A stretch of DNA of 7,723 nucleotides, from assembly GCA_900551155.1 (NCBI GenBank), contig URVA01000063.1:1-7723 (forward strand), written 5' to 3'. Each line of letters begins with the position of its first letter. Position 1 is the stretch's first letter. Origin of the DNA: an uncultured Eggerthella sp. GTDB taxonomy: Bacteria; Actinomycetota; Coriobacteriia; Coriobacteriales; Eggerthellaceae. The notes beneath the pieces were generated by a model that ran no database searches, was not told the DNA's origin, and saw nothing but the letters and a program-made list of their open reading frames with translations. A program made the position numbers and the translations under genes. Shown here piece after piece: positions 7,023 through 7,723 of this stretch.

Positions 7023-7121
7023 ATGTTTAGCAAAGATCCAAAGTCTTTTGTCTTGTTAACGCTCATTGCTCTTATTGTTGTCGTTGTGATTATAGTTGCC
7101 ACGGGCGGTCAAGGCGCTTAA
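7023..7121 (+). CDS. Small single-span membrane protein (32 residues), function unknown
   Basis: I do not recognise this gene. It encodes 32 residues in three parts: a short polar, basic head MFSKDPKSF (1-9); an unbroken hydrophobic stretch from Val10 to Ala26, mostly Leu, Ile and Val, long enough to cross the membrane once; and a small glycine-rich tail TGGQGA. Positive charge only at the N-terminal side predicts an N-in, C-out orientation. There is no cysteine, so it is not a lipoprotein, and no signal-peptidase site is obvious. Support for coding comes from the AAAGGA ribosome binding site at ideal spacing, the clean ATG and TAA, and its place 26 bases before a permease gene with the same direction. 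It may be a regulatory or stabilising partner of that permease, or a leader peptide that couples its translation; both are inferences. It is short enough that most annotation pipelines would miss it. Confidence 0.65.
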   Translation: MFSKDPKSFVLLTLIALIVVVVIIVATGGQGA

Positions 7122-7147
7122 AGAGTGGGGCATTGGAGTTCTAGACT

Positions 7148-7723
7148 ATGGATCCAACGGTTAGCATAGTTACCTTTTTAATTGCGTTGCCTGCCTGCTT
7201 TTTAGGTGGGCTTCTTAATGCTATCAGTGGCGGTGGGGGATTCATTACGGTTCCCGCTCTTCTTCTAGCGGGATTGCCTGCGCATTATGCGCTCAGCACC
7301 GATAAAATTCAGTCATTTTTCGGAATGGCTACGGCAAGTTTTCGTTTCATAAAAAACGGCCTCATTTACTGGAAAGTTATTCTGCCTGCAATTCCTGCAG
7401 CGCTTGTGGGCTCAGCCTGTGGAACCAGCTTGGTAGTCTTGGTGGATGCCGAGCTGCTTTCTTGGCTCATCATGATCATTCTGCCTATTGTTGCCTACAT
7501 CACGTTAAGTAAACACTTCAAGCGGGTTGCAGCGGAAAATGATGATCCTATTACCGTGAAACAACGCGTGCTGTGTGTGGTAGCGGCATTTGTTATTGGT
7601 GCCTACGACGGTTTTTATGGACCTGGAAGTGGCACTTTCTTAACCATTGCTTTTACCTTCGCAACCAGCATGGGAATCATTCGTGCGAATGCTCATTCTA
7701 AGTTGCTCAACCTTACTACCAAT
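7148..7723 (+). CDS. TauE/SafE (TSUP) family permease, YfcA-like, 3' end cut off by the window
   Basis: This is the first 192 residues of an integral membrane transporter of the TSUP family, whose members move sulfite, sulfoacetate and other organosulfur or carboxylate anions; the substrate here is unknown. The family's internal duplication is visible. Repeat one has GGLLNAISGGGGFITVPAL (20-38) and STDKIQSFFG (50-59). Repeat two has GAYDGFYGPGSGTFL (151-165) and ANAHSKLLNLTTN (180-192). Hydrophobic segments lie near 6-25, 31-45, 75-99, 103-121, 140-153 and 161-178, with a charged cytoplasmic loop at 121-139. The overall pattern resembles E. coli YfcA. The ATG at 7148 is preceded by GGAG (7135-7138) at nine bases. 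Members are usually about 250 residues, so about a quarter is missing. It follows the microprotein gene by 26 bases and is probably cotranscribed with it. Confidence 0.93.
   Translation, partial: MDPTVSIVTFLIALPACFLGGLLNAISGGGGFITVPALLLAGLPAHYALSTDKIQSFFGMATASFRFIKNGLIYWKVILPAIPAALVGSACGTSLVVLVDAELLSWLIMIILPIVAYITLSKHFKRVAAENDDPITVKQRVLCVVAAFVIGAYDGFYGPGSGTFLTIAFTFATSMGIIRANAHSKLLNLTTN

Noticed and set aside
6911..7051. A 10-base direct repeat AGTCTTTTGT at 6911-6920 and 7042-7051, with a related AGTCTTTGG near 6892
   Set aside because: The second copy lies within the microprotein coding sequence, and short T-rich words like this recur by chance in AT-rich DNA; no transposon ends or regular spacing.
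6872..7102. A 76-codon open frame on the - strand across the leader and the microprotein gene
   Set aside because: It begins at a GTG with no ribosome binding site, is rich in Thr/Ile/Asn with no recognisable domain, and is antisense to the better supported small + strand gene.

Overview
The window holds most of the 3' part of a polysaccharide (capsule, exopolysaccharide or cell-wall glycan) gene cluster of the Wzx/Wzy type, then an AT-rich gap with a terminator, then the start of an unrelated transport unit. All recognisable genes lie on the + strand. Clear Shine-Dalgarno sequences, very tight gene packing and the TupA-like ATP-grasp ligase best fit a Gram-positive bacterium of moderate to low G+C. 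A member of the Firmicutes or an Atopobium/Lancefieldella-like coriobacterium are guesses only; nothing in the window fixes the taxon.

Bases 1-6583 are six consecutive genes. They encode a UDP-GlcNAc 2-epimerase (WecB/MnaA type, start cut off by the window edge), a TupA-like ATP-grasp protein, a GT4 glycosyltransferase, a GT32-type glycosyltransferase with a DxD motif, a Wzy-like O-antigen polymerase, and a Wzx-like flippase. Four of the five junctions overlap by 1 to 14 bases; only the GT4-GT32 junction has a gap (about 50 bases). This points to one transcript with translational coupling. The inferred pathway is as follows. The epimerase supplies UDP-ManNAc. GT4 and GT32 extend a lipid-linked repeat unit on the inner face of the membrane. 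The ATP-grasp enzyme may add an amino acid or other amine by an ATP-dependent ligation. Wzx moves the unit across the membrane and Wzy polymerises it. The initiating sugar-phosphate transferase and the chain-length regulators are not in the window and probably lie upstream.

Bases 6584-7022 contain no convincing gene of normal size. The first part is very AT-rich and ends in a strong rho-independent terminator (6758-6793), which would end the polysaccharide transcript about 175 bases after the flippase stop codon.

Bases 7023-7723 hold a 32-residue single-membrane-span microprotein with its own good ribosome binding site. It is followed 26 bases later by a TauE/SafE (TSUP, YfcA-like) permease that runs off the right edge. 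The microprotein-permease pair is the least explained part of the window; the ATP-grasp ligase inside a Wzx/Wzy operon is the most informative about the chemistry of the product. I saw no CRISPR array, tRNA, rRNA, insertion sequence or phage gene.
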